Shown: positions 54,470 to 63,700 of the stretch, piece after piece
Layout: each line of letters starts with the position of its first letter
Numbering within the stretch: the first letter of the stretch is position 1
Assembly: GCF_000613305.1 (NCBI RefSeq)
Contig: NZ_BAIO01000001.1
Span: 36,731 to 100,730, forward strand
Source: Komagataeibacter kakiaceti JCM 25156
Lineage (GTDB): Bacteria; Pseudomonadota; Alphaproteobacteria; Acetobacterales; Acetobacteraceae
Direction of reading: 5' to 3'
Length of the DNA: 64,000 bases
Translations under genes and position numbers: made by a program
Notes under the pieces: model-generated
The model's input: the letters and a program-made list of their open reading frames with translations, nothing else
The model's database searches: none
Told to the model about the DNA's origin: nothing

Positions 54470-56664
54470 TCACGTGATTGTCGCGACCGTCTTGATGCGG
54501 GAACGTGGGTATATCTCGGACTGCGAAAGAACGGAAACCGACGGCCGCACGCGCTCGACGATCGAACGCATGGCGTCACGTACTGGCGTTGAAACAACAA
54601 TGACCGGCACCTCTCCGGCGGTGGAGACGGTATTGAAGACTTCACGCAGTTTCATGACGAACGTGTTCAGCATGCTCGGTGGCATGGCCAGACGCCGCTC
54701 TTCCGCCGGTCCGGTGATATGCGATATGAAATCGGCCTCCCATTCCGGGGAAAGGGTGATCATCGGAATATACCCGGCCGGCCCGATCAGCGCGTTGCAT
54801 ATCTGCCGGGACAGGCGGATGCGCACATGCCCGGTCAGGTTCTGCACGCCGCGCAGGCCAAGGCTGCACCCTTCCTGAATGCTTTCCAGAATGGTCGGCA
54901 GGTCACGGATGGAGACACGTTCGGCCAGTAGCGCCTGCAGGACACGCTGGACCGTACTCAGCGGAACCTGGGAAGGAATCAGGTCATTGACCAGCTTCTG
55001 CTGCTCACGCGGGAGTTCATCCAGCAGGGACTGGGTGGCGACATAAGTCAGGAGATCCGGCAGGTTCTGCCTGACCATCTCGCTAAGATGCGTGACGATA
55101 ACACTTGGCGGATCCACTACGGTGCACTTCAGCGCAATGGCCTTGGCCTTGAGTGATGGGGCGATCCATACGGCGGGAAGACCAAATGCCGGTTCCGTCG
55201 TCTTGTCACCCGCCAGGGGCGGGGCTCCACCGGACGGGCTTATGGCCAGCAGCCGCCCGGGCTTCACATCGCCGGATGCAACCTCGATTTCCTTGAGCTT
55301 GATGACATATCGCTCCGAGGGAAGATGGATGTTGTCCTGTATGCGCACGGGGGGGGTTATGAAACCCATCTCGGTTGCAACGGTACGCCGCAGGGCCTTG
55401 ATCTGCTCCGTCAACTGCGGGTTTTCGCCGCTGGTCAGGGGCAACAGGCCAAAACCGATTTCCAGCCGCAGGAGGTCGAGCTTCATGACTTCGGAAATCG
55501 GCGCGACGGCGGGCTGGGCCGTGACCTCAGTCACATCGCCATCGGCATCCTGAACCGGCGCTTTATAACGCACCCACGCGCCAAAACCCGCGGCGACGGC
55601 AATGGCGAGAAAGGGAAAGGCGGGCAGGCCCGGCATGAAGGCAAAAAGGGCCGAGAGCATGCCCGCAATGGCCAGTGGCTTTGGATTGCCACCCAGTTGC
55701 CGGACCAGCGTGACATCCGCCGAACCGTCTGTTCCCCCCTTGGTCACGACGATACCGGCGGCGGTCGAAACCAGAAGGGACGGAATCTGCGAGACCAGCC
55801 CGTCACCAACCGTAAGCGTGGTGAATGTGCTGGCCGCCTCGCTCAGCGGCATGCTGTGGCGCAGAATGCCGATGGCCAGACCACCGACGATATTGATCGC
55901 GGTAATGATGATGCCCGCGATCGCATCACCGCGCACAAACTTGGCGGCCCCGTCCATCGCGCCGTAGAAGGAGCTTTCCTCTTCCAGTTCCTTGCGCTTC
56001 TGCCGCGCCACCCGCTCGTTGATCGCCCCGGATGAGAGATCCGCGTCAATGGCCATCTGCTTGCCGGGCATGGAATCAAGGAAGAAGCGGGCCGCCACTT
56101 CCGCGATGCGGCCCGATCCCTTCGTGATGACCATGAAATTCACGACCAGAAGAATGCAGAACACGATCCCGCCGATAACGACATCGCCCCCCATCAGGAA
56201 CCCGCCGAAAGCGGCCACGACGTGACCGGCGGCATAGGTGCCCTCGCTGCCATGGCTGAGGATCAGCCGCGTGGTCGCGATCTCAAGCGAAAGGCGCAGC
56301 AGGGTCGTCAGCAGGAGCAGGGTGGGAAACGACGTGAAATCCAGTGGCCGCTCCAGAAACAGCGCCACCATGAGAACAAGCACCGATGACGTGATCGACA
56401 GGGACAGCCCCAGATCAAGGATAAACGTCGGCAGCGGCAGGATGAGGATGGAAAGGAGCAGGACGACGCCAAGGGCGAGGCCGATGTCGGTGCCGGGAAT
56501 AAGCGAACGCCACGGAAGGGACTTCCATCCCCCTTGCGCAGGGCCTCGGCCGAACGGGCCAGCGTGTGCGAGGCGGACGAAAGCTTCAGTCGCGCTGCGG
56601 TAGTCCTATCAGTCAGCTTGCTGTCCGCCTGCTTCTTGACTGAGGTGCCATCGGCAGTATTCAA
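54470..56664 (-). pseudogene. flhA: Flagellar export gate protein FlhA, frameshifted near the N-terminus
   Basis: The C-terminal 637 residues are intact (54470-56383): GSGRIAEVAARFFLDSMPGK followed by QMAIDADLSSGAI is the FHIPEP signature, with helices such as AGIIITAINIVGGLAIGILR and the cytoplasmic domain. Upstream, the frame starting at 56664 breaks near 56528 (EALRKG|GWKSLPWRSLIPG), after which the expected DIGLALGVVLLLSILILPLP segment follows. Corrected length is about 730 residues. A G8 run lies at 55349-55356. FlhA forms the nonameric export ring. Confidence 0.9.
55349..55356. repeat. G8 homopolymer in flhA
   Basis: Eight G bases on the + strand (C on the coding strand), encoding a TPP segment in the cytoplasmic linker. 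In frame here. Confidence 0.85.
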
Positions 56665-57127
56665 GGACTACATTTCCTTTCGCGCATCCTGGCAACGTGG
56701 CGTTTCCGGCGCAGTCTGTCATGGCGATGACCTGTGCGGCCAATGTATCATTCCGGTCGTAAGGCCGTCTTTACGGGGAGAAAGTAACCGTTATCGTCAG
56801 TGTTGAGCAAGGCTGGAAAACAGGTGCCATGCACGAAGCGGTATAGCCGGGCGACAGGCCCGTACACCAGTGCCCATCCGGCATTTTTTCAGGGGCGCGG
56901 CACGTATGTATCCCCGGCGGATAGATGGATGCCTGTCATAACACGCGACCTCTGTACATTCCCCATGCATCCAGCGTCATCCCCTGCGGCTCCATGGCGG
57001 CAGGCGGCCATTCCCAGGCGGGGATTTTCCCCTTTTCCGCTTTAAGCGGTAGCCGGGCCTGACATCCCCCCATACACTCGCGGCAGATCGCGGGAGCCTG
57101 GTCTCCACACCAACCATAGGAAACAAG
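56665..57127. other. Divergent intergenic region flhA / FlmG-like gene
   Basis: 463 bp; promoters for both genes should lie here. No gene, RNA or clear motif seen. The FlmG-like ATG has AACCATAGGAAACAAG upstream, a usable ribosome-binding region. Confidence 0.4.
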
Positions 57128-58703
57128 ATGCAGAAAACAGACCTGGCGGCATTATGTGACAATGGGGCCCTGGAGCATCTGGATGTTGATATCTGGGGGA
57201 AAGCCCTGCTGAAGGATCCTACCCCGAAAAATCTGGCCCTGACGGGAGAGGCCCTTTTCCTGCGGGGCCAATGGCTTGATGCCCTGCGTCTCGCGCTTGA
57301 AGTTGTCAATGCCAACAGGAACAACGTCCCGCTGGTCATGGTCGCGGCGGGAATGATAGCCAAGCATACGCCGCGCCACGATATCGTGGCAGCGCTCATG
57401 CGCAATGTCCTGCGGTATGATCCGGATAATCTTCAGGCCCGCCTGGCCCTGGCGGACGCATCGTAGCCCAGGGCGACGTTACGGGGGGATGCGCCCTTTA
57501 CAGGGAAATCATGGCCAGCCACCCCGAGGAAGGCAACAGCCTGTGCGAGCATATCTCCATGTCCCTGCTGGAGACGGGCTACGCTTTCGAGGGGCTGCAG
57601 ATTCTTTCCGCGTGGCTCAGCCATATGCCCGGAACGGCCGCGCTGCTGAATAACATGGCCTGCGCGCTTGAACGTACGGGCCATTCCGAACTGGCCATAG
57701 CATGGTACGAAAAGGCCCTGGAGATAGCACCGGATGACCCGACGATCAGGTTTGGATATGCCCTCGCCCATCTCAAGGCCGGCAACTTCCATGAAGGCGG
57801 GAAATACTATGTCAAGCGGACCCCGTTAACCAACGGCATCAACTGGTGGTTCATGTCCCTCCCCCCCCTGCGCCATGGGATGATGTGGCCGGAAAGAAGG
57901 TCATTGTCTATCAGGAACAGGGATTGGGCGACACCATCCAGTTTATCCGGTTCGTTCCGTACCTGCTGGAGAAAGGGGCGGAAATAACGATTGCCACCCT
58001 GCCGCCGCTGCTGCGTCTTCTTACCCTTTCCTTTCCGGATGTCACCGTCAGGAAGCTTACGGATTTCCATAGGGAAGAAGGCTACAGCTATGCCGTCCCC
58101 ATTCCGGATCTGACTTTTGTCGCAGGCGTAAAATCCGAAAGCGATATTCCGGCCCGGATCCCCTACCTTCGGGCCGATGAGCATGATGTCAGGAGATTTT
58201 CCGCCATGCTTCCGGCCCGTCGGCCCCGCATCGGCCTTGTCTGGGCGGGAGAGCGCCGCATGCAGGCCGAGTTCGTGGCGGCCGACAAGCGCCGCTCCAC
58301 CACTCTGGCCGAGATGGGCGCCGCCCTTACCCCGGTGGATGCGACACTGATCAGCCTCCAGTTCGGTGCGCCCCGGCAGGAACTCACGGCCTGGCAGGGC
58401 CAGCCGCTGTTCGACCCGATGGGCGAAATCCGGGACATGGCGGATACGCTTGCCCTGATGGAAAGTCTGGATCTGATCATATCCGTCGATACATCGCCCG
58501 TGCATCTTGCCGGGGCGATTGGCAGGCCGGTGTGGCTGGTAAGCCGGTGGGACGCCTGCTGGCGCTGGGGAGATTCAGGCGATACCTCACCGTGGTATCC
58601 GAGCATACGCATATTCCGCGCGCAGGAGAGAGGTTTCGCTCCCGTCCTGAAGGAAGTCGGCGCCGCCCTGCAACAATGGGTAAGGGACTGGAAAGCAGAC
58701 TGA
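57128..58703 (+). pseudogene. FlmG-like TPR-glycosyltransferase, frameshifted twice
   Basis: N-terminal TPR-like repeats (ALTGEALFLRGQWLDALRLA, AALLNNMACALERTGHSELA, AIAWYEKALEIAPDD) lead to a C-terminal GT-B glycosyltransferase: KKVIVYQEQGLGDTIQFIRF, VPYLLEKGAEITIATLPPLL, RPRIGLVWAGERRMQAEF and DLIISVDTSPVHLAGAIGRP. Frames break near 57455 (RLALADA|VAQGDVTGGC) and at a C8 run (57861-57868). The architecture matches Caulobacter FlmG, which glycosylates flagellin; that link is family knowledge, its role here is inferred. Flanked by flhA and a lytic transglycosylase. Confidence 0.8.
57861..57868 (+). repeat. C8 homopolymer at the FlmG-like frameshift
   Basis: Eight C bases located where the TPR part and the glycosyltransferase part of the gene change frame. 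A one-base change in this run would fuse or separate the two domains. Confidence 0.9.
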
Positions 58704-58758
58704 CCGCGCCCCAATGCGGGCACGCCATCATGTGCCGCCGGAGCCGGGTGTAGTTCAA

Positions 58759-59610
58759 TCAGTTACCGTGCATGGCCATCGCCACGGGGGCCGAACGGTA
58801 TGACGCCAGCGTCCGCCCCCGCATACCCGCCATTGGGGGCTTGCGCACGGCAGGCTCATCAAAATGCCGGCTCCCCTGGAAGGGATGGAACATGCGGGGC
58901 GGAGCATCTGCCGTGCCACCCTTTCCATCCGCGGGCGCCGCGATCATGACAGGTTTGTGGCGTCCCGTGCTGAGCGCATTGGCAAGAGGGAGAGGCTGCG
59001 CCCCGGCAGGGGAGGTTTTCTGGCCATTTTTCTGGCCGGGCGCCTGCTTGCCACGTTCATCCTGCGGAACGGCCCATGTCTCCAGCACTTTCCACTGATA
59101 CGTGGAGCCGATACCGGGGGTCTGGGAATGATAGGCCGCCGCTGCCCGGGGCCAGCTTCCTGTCCGGTCATGCATCTGGAGCAGGAAATTGCCGGCATAA
59201 AGCGCGTTCCGGGCCGGATCGAACGCCTGCTCCAGGGACGAAAAGGCATCGGGATGCTGTTGCAGGTTGACCTGCATGCACCCGACATCAATCGACACGA
59301 TCCCCTGACGATGAAATGTCTGCACGGCCGCCATGGCCTCTTCCCGCGTGGCGTAATGGTATCCGGTGCCTACCGCGTTGACGGTCCATGGCCATGCGGA
59401 AACGACCCCATCCGGATCCGTCCGGCCACTCTCCACCCGGCTCATGGCGGACAGGAACCCGTCAGGAATATGCAGGGCACGTTCAGCCTGCGTCGTGGCG
59501 TCCGCGCAGAGCGAGGCCTCTGGCGATCGGGCCATGGCCCCCGACAGACAGAAGCCCATGACAGGCAGGGACATGAAGGCCAGAAAGGATGAACGACAGG
59601 GCAGGATCAT
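58759..59610 (-). CDS. Secreted lytic transglycosylase (SLT domain)
   Basis: 283 residues from ATG 59610, with a signal peptide (SSFLAFMSLPVMGFCLSGAM followed by A). The SLT fold is recognised from IPDGFLSAMSRVESGRTDPD (catalytic Glu in ESG), GIVSIDVGCMQVNLQQHPDA and NFLLQMHDRTGSWPRAAAAY. It cleaves peptidoglycan, probably to let the rod through; flgI-flgJ follow 0.5 kb away, where FlgJ here has no muramidase domain. A longer start at 59664 is possible. Confidence 0.88.
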   Translation of the reverse strand: MILPCRSSFLAFMSLPVMGFCLSGAMARSPEASLCADATTQAERALHIPDGFLSAMSRVESGRTDPDGVVSAWPWTVNAVGTGYHYATREEAMAAVQTFHRQGIVSIDVGCMQVNLQQHPDAFSSLEQAFDPARNALYAGNFLLQMHDRTGSWPRAAAAYHSQTPGIGSTYQWKVLETWAVPQDERGKQAPGQKNGQKTSPAGAQPLPLANALSTGRHKPVMIAAPADGKGGTADAPPRMFHPFQGSRHFDEPAVRKPPMAGMRGRTLASYRSAPVAMAMHGN

Positions 59611-60078
59611 GGCATCAACCTGCCGTACGGTGGCATGATCGTATAGCCGGTCCGGACAGTTCATCTGTCGTTATTACATACGCTGTCTGATTTCCTTCGT
59701 TCATGTTATTTGTCACGTGACCCTGCCGGGGTTTCATTCCCGGACAGATGGGCCCCTGTCTCCTTCATGGCGGTACGGGCATGATTGGCAAAAAACTGTA
59801 GCCCCATACCCCAATTCCCTGCCCCCTGAATACGATTTTCGCTCCTGACGGGCTTTCATGCCGGCCTGAAGCCACAGGATGTGATGAGCATTGAATGTCA
59901 TGGCCAGCCAGCGTATTCTACAGGACGCTATAGCTTGTCCCGGGAAAGACATTGGCTGAAACACATAAGGTGACCAGTTCCATGAGGAATCGCCTCAAGG
60001 CGACCATGAAGTGTGGCGGCCATGCCCGCCTGTAGCCATGACAGGGGATTTTCTTCGTTTCATGACGCGGGAAGGAAC
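59611..60078. other. Divergent intergenic region before flgI
   Basis: 468 bp with no gene longer than a few dozen codons. It should hold the flgI-flgJ-flgN promoter and that of the transglycosylase. No motif called. Confidence 0.4.
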
Positions 60079-61205
60079 GTGACAGGACTGGCGCGACGGG
60101 TCATCTCCCTGCTTGCGGTGGCCTGCATGCTTGCTAGCATGTTCGTAGCCGCGCCAGCCGAAGCGGCGACGGTGCGCGTCAAGGATATCGTTGATTATGA
60201 AGGCGTGCGGGACAACCAGCTTGTCGGGTATGGTCTCGTTGTCGGCCTTCATGGCACTGGCGACCGCCTGACCAACACGATTTTCACACGCGAAACGCTG
60301 ATCGGCATGCTCAACCGCCTCGGGGTGAACATCCGCGATCAGGAAATCCAGCTTCAGACGCATGACGTGGCGGCCGTGATGGTCACCGCGACCCTGCCAC
60401 CTTTCTCGCATGGGGGCGGCCATATCGACGTGACCGTTTCCGCCGTGGGTGACGCCCGCGACCTGACCGGCGGCACGCTGCTCGTCACCCCGCTGCAGGC
60501 GGCGGATGGCGAAGTGTATGCCGTGGCCCAGGCTCCCTGGTCACGAACGCCTTCTCCGCGACGGGCGCGGCCGCCAGCGTTACGCGGAATATTCCCACCA
60601 GTGGCCATATCGCCAATGGGGGTGTGGTCGAACGTGAGGTGCCCGTGGCGCTCGGGGCCACCGGGGTCATCCACCTTTCCCTGCACAACCCCAATTTCAC
60701 GACCGCGACCCGGATTTCCAACGCCATCAACCAGTATATCGCCCGTGGGCTTTCACGCGTCGATGACCCCCGCACCATCGCGGTCAACCTGACGGGGCGC
60801 GACCCTGCGCAGACACTCTATCGCATCGGGGATCTGACCATCGAACCCGATACCATGGCCAAGGTCGTTGTCGATGAAGCCAGCGGCACGATTGTCATGG
60901 GCGATAATGTACGCATAAGCACGGTCGCCATCGCTCAGGGGAACCTGACAATTCAGGTCACGGAAATGCCGCAGGTGGTTCAGCCCGCGCCTTTTTCGTA
61001 CGGAACGACCGCTGTCGTGCCACAGACACAGATCAACGCCAGCACGGACAATTCGCATCGCCTCGGGATACTGCGTGAAGGCCCGACCCTTGCCAGCCTC
61101 GTATCTGGTATGAACGCGCTCGGGATGGGGCCACGCGATATGATCAGTATTCTACAGGCCATCAAGGCTGATGGCGCACTGCAGGCGGATCTTGAGGTAA
61201 GGTAA
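60079..61205 (+). pseudogene. flgI: Flagellar P-ring protein FlgI, frameshifted
   Basis: GTG 60079 with GGAAGGAAC upstream. A signal peptide (SLLAVACMLASMFVAAPAEA) precedes ATVRVKDIVDYEGVRDNQLV and YGLVVGLHGTGDRLTN, typical FlgI. The frame breaks near 60530 (VAQ|SLVTNAFSATGAAASVTR) and continues to the stop at 61205 with MNALGMGPRDMISILQAIKA and DGALQADLEVR. Corrected length is about 375 residues. The P-ring surrounds the rod in the periplasm. flgJ follows by 4 bp. Confidence 0.9.
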
Positions 61206-61209
61206 GAGT

Positions 61210-61548
61210 ATGAGTGTAGGAAGCATCACCAGTTCCCTGGCCTCTGCCAACCAGCAGGCATCAGCCACGCAGTCCAGCAGGGACACCGCCCTGGCGGAAC
61301 AGGCGCACAAGGCGGCCGTTGATTTTGAAGGGGTGGCCATTACCGAATTCCTCCAGCCGATGTTCGATACCGTCGATACATCGAGCGGCCCCTTTGGCGG
61401 TGGGGCGGCTGAATCACAGTTCCGCTCGCTCCAGATTCAGGAAATGGGCAAGCAGATCGCCAAGAATGGCGGGATCGGGCTGGCCGATAGCGTTTACCGC
61501 CAGATACTGGCCATGCAGGAACAGGCTGAGGAGCAGGCCAGGTCATGA
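61210..61548 (+). CDS. flgJ: Rod-binding protein FlgJ (N-domain only)
   Basis: 112 residues, only the rod-binding domain: KAAVDFEGVAITEFLQPMFD, AESQFRSLQIQEMGKQIAKN and GGIGLADSVYRQILAMQEQA. The muramidase half found in enterobacterial FlgJ is absent; the nearby lytic transglycosylase may supply it. The stop overlaps the next start (ATGA). Confidence 0.88.
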   Translation: MSVGSITSSLASANQQASATQSSRDTALAEQAHKAAVDFEGVAITEFLQPMFDTVDTSSGPFGGGAAESQFRSLQIQEMGKQIAKNGGIGLADSVYRQILAMQEQAEEQARS

Positions 61549-61976
61549 CCCGCGCACCGGATGAAATGGAAGCCCTGCTCCTGAGCAGCTTTGAGAAGGT
61601 CTGCGCGGTTCTGGAAAAGGAGAATGATCTTCTGGCCGCCACGAAGCTGGAAAACGTGGCCGATCTCCTGCCTGAAAAGCAGAAAGAGATGCAGGCGCTT
61701 GAAGACCTGCTGGCACCCGGTGAAGAGGCCACGCCCCCGGACGAGGCACGGCAGCTTCTGCTGACCCCCAGAACGGAAGAGGCGGCAAAGCGTTTTGGCG
61801 CCCTGGTCCGCACCAATCGCAAGCTCCTGCAGAATGCGATCGAGGCGCAGAATACCCTTATCCGGCTGATTGTGGTGGATGCCGCGCAGGAATCATCCAC
61901 CGGTTATGCCGCGTCCGGTCGCTATGCGGTCAACAAGATCGAGCAGACCGCCCTTACATTACGTAGCGACGTCTGA
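61545..61976 (+). CDS. FlgN-like flagellar chaperone
   Basis: 143 residues, helical and charged (FEKVCAVLEKENDLLAATKL, RFGALVRTNRKLLQNAIEAQ) with no catalytic motif. Its start overlaps flgJ (ATGA). Position after flgI-flgJ and the size fit the FlgN export-chaperone family or the alphaproteobacterial equivalent, which handles FlgK/FlgL. Sequence evidence beyond this is weak. Confidence 0.7.
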   Translation: MTRAPDEMEALLLSSFEKVCAVLEKENDLLAATKLENVADLLPEKQKEMQALEDLLAPGEEATPPDEARQLLLTPRTEEAAKRFGALVRTNRKLLQNAIEAQNTLIRLIVVDAAQESSTGYAASGRYAVNKIEQTALTLRSDV

Positions 61977-62050
61977 TCCCAAATACCCCCATGCTCCCTG
62001 CCCGGCCTGCCCTGACAGGCTGTTTAAAACAGGTTCCGAAGTCTCCCGGG

Positions 62051-62850
62051 TTACAGCATGTCCAGCCCGCCTGACGGCACCATCTTGATCCCCGCCGTAA
62101 CCGGAATGCTGGATTCCCGCGCCGCGGGGTGAACGGAGCCGTCAATACCGTTCATCCGCGCACCGAGCGGGATGAAGGCATCCTCGTTAAGACGGCAGCC
62201 AATTCCCCATAGCGTGGTGAATGGCTCTTCAATGCCCATACTGCGCATTTTCTTGCGTATCTGGCAGATCATGACATCAATGACCTTGCCATGCGGTTCG
62301 CTCTGCCCGGCATAAAGATTGTCGAGCATGGCCTCCTTGCTCAGTACCTGCCCCTTACGTAGCGCCAGCAGTTCGACAATGTCGTATTCCCGTTTGGTCA
62401 GCGGGACCGGTTTGCCATCAATATAGGCCTCCCGCCGGTCCACGTTCACCGTCAGCCGCCCGATCTGCAGGGTCAGGCTGTCATGCCCGCTGGCACGGCG
62501 GATAATGGCGCGCAGGCGGGCCAGAAGCTCCACGGGATCGACCGATGCCGGAACACAGTCATCGGCACCGACGGACAGGACCTCGGCCACGCCTGCCGGG
62601 GTTATGTCCCGGGCAATGATCATGATGGGCGTCGGGACACGGCTGTTACGGATATGACGTAACAGTTTCGCATCCGGCTTCACCTGCTGGATGACCGCGA
62701 TGTCGTACTGGGAGCGGCGCAGGGTTTCCACCACCCTTCCGGCCCTGACATCGTCATGGATACGGCCCCTTCTATCGCGGCCTTGGACAACCCGGTGCAG
62801 GGCCGTCCATCGCCATGGATCGAACTGTCACTGATACACAGTACCCGCAT
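62051..62850 (-). pseudogene. CtrA-like response regulator with degenerate receiver, frameshifted
   Basis: ATG 62850 begins MRVLCISDSSIHGDGRPCTG. The frame breaks near 62765 (KAAIEG|IHDDVRAGRVVETLRRS) and continues to 62051. The DNA-binding half LTLQIGRLTVNVDRREAYID, LTKREYDIVELLALRKGQVL, SKEAMLDNLYAGQSEPHGKV and IDVMICQIRKKM is closely CtrA-like. The receiver lacks the phosphoacceptor: where CtrA has LLDLNLP this reads VIQQVKP. The conserved Lys is also missing (VPASVD) and the switch Thr/Ser is Ala. It probably acts without phosphorylation, or through dimerisation with another regulator, at flagellar promoters. Followed convergently by flgN-like. Confidence 0.82.
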
Positions 62851-63180
62851 GTTCTCTTCCGCTACCCATCCTGAAAGCCATTCACGCACGGAATACAGAC
62901 CCGCTTCCGCGCATATCCGTTTCTACCGCGCACCTGCGCCTGTCCGTGGCAGGACAGGGAACCGTGTCGAAATGCCCCTGACCACTGTAAAACCGTATCA
63001 GCCTTAACATCCTTTTACTCCATGGCCAAAAAACACCTTGCTAAGCCATGGTCATCCCATAATCTGATAACGGTATGGTTAGGTGGTGTCTGTGGGCCTT
63101 CCATAAGACGAAGAGCATGAATCATGGCAGCGGCTGGTCTTTTCCCTGCCGTGTTTTTCCGGGTTTGAAGGACGATAGAG
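62851..63180. other. Intergenic region upstream of the CtrA-like gene
   Basis: 330 bp; promoter region of the CtrA-like gene on one side and of a small unknown gene on the other. No motif called. Confidence 0.35.
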
Positions 63181-63465
63181 ATGGCGGATACTACGGCGGC
63201 AGCGGCGCTTGCTTCAAGCATGCGCACAAATACGACAGAGATTACACATGCGGCCCATCGCGCCACCCAGCCGGAAAACGTGGCGAGCAACGGCCTGAAT
63301 ATCGCCTCCAGAAGCATAGACGGCTCCAAGTCATCCATGCAGTTCGATGCGACGGGACAGACATTCCCACCGGGAACTCGGCGAAAAAAGATTCCGCCAC
63401 GCAAAGCCTCGTCAACATGCTTGCCTGAACATGATCCGGCCGCGATGAAGGCGGCTGTATCGTGA
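63181..63465 (+). CDS. Small protein of unknown function, possibly flagellar, possibly frameshifted
   Basis: 94 residues beginning MADTTAAAALASSMRTNTTE. The middle (QPENVASNGLNIASRSIDGS) faintly recalls rod/hook D0 helices, but the match is too weak to name. The end changes character after TGQTFPPG; one frame over it reads NSAKKDSATQSLVNMLA and stops at 63428, which is more protein-like, so a frameshift near 63375-63385 is likely. Its place after the CtrA-like gene suggests a motility link, nothing more. Confidence 0.45.
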   Translation: MADTTAAAALASSMRTNTTEITHAAHRATQPENVASNGLNIASRSIDGSKSSMQFDATGQTFPPGTRRKKIPPRKASSTCLPEHDPAAMKAAVS

Positions 63466-63700
63466 CCCCATCCAGCCCGACTTTCCATCATGGCCCGAAA
63501 GGGTGGAAAGCCGGGATGGCCGGATGATTATGGCGAGCGGCTGCCAGCCAGCCCGGTACTTCATGAGATCAACATTGAAAGCCTGCGGAACATGTCAGGA
63601 TGCCATGCGCCTGCGCCCTATAATTTCACGACGCGATAGGGTGGCTACCGCATCCTTGCCTCAGGATTGACCATACGTGTTTTCCAGCAGATCCCCAGGC

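Noticed and set aside
63181..63465. Small gene as flgB or flgC
   Set aside because: It lacks the ANxxTPGYK rod signature and the right length; only a faint D0-like helix pattern.
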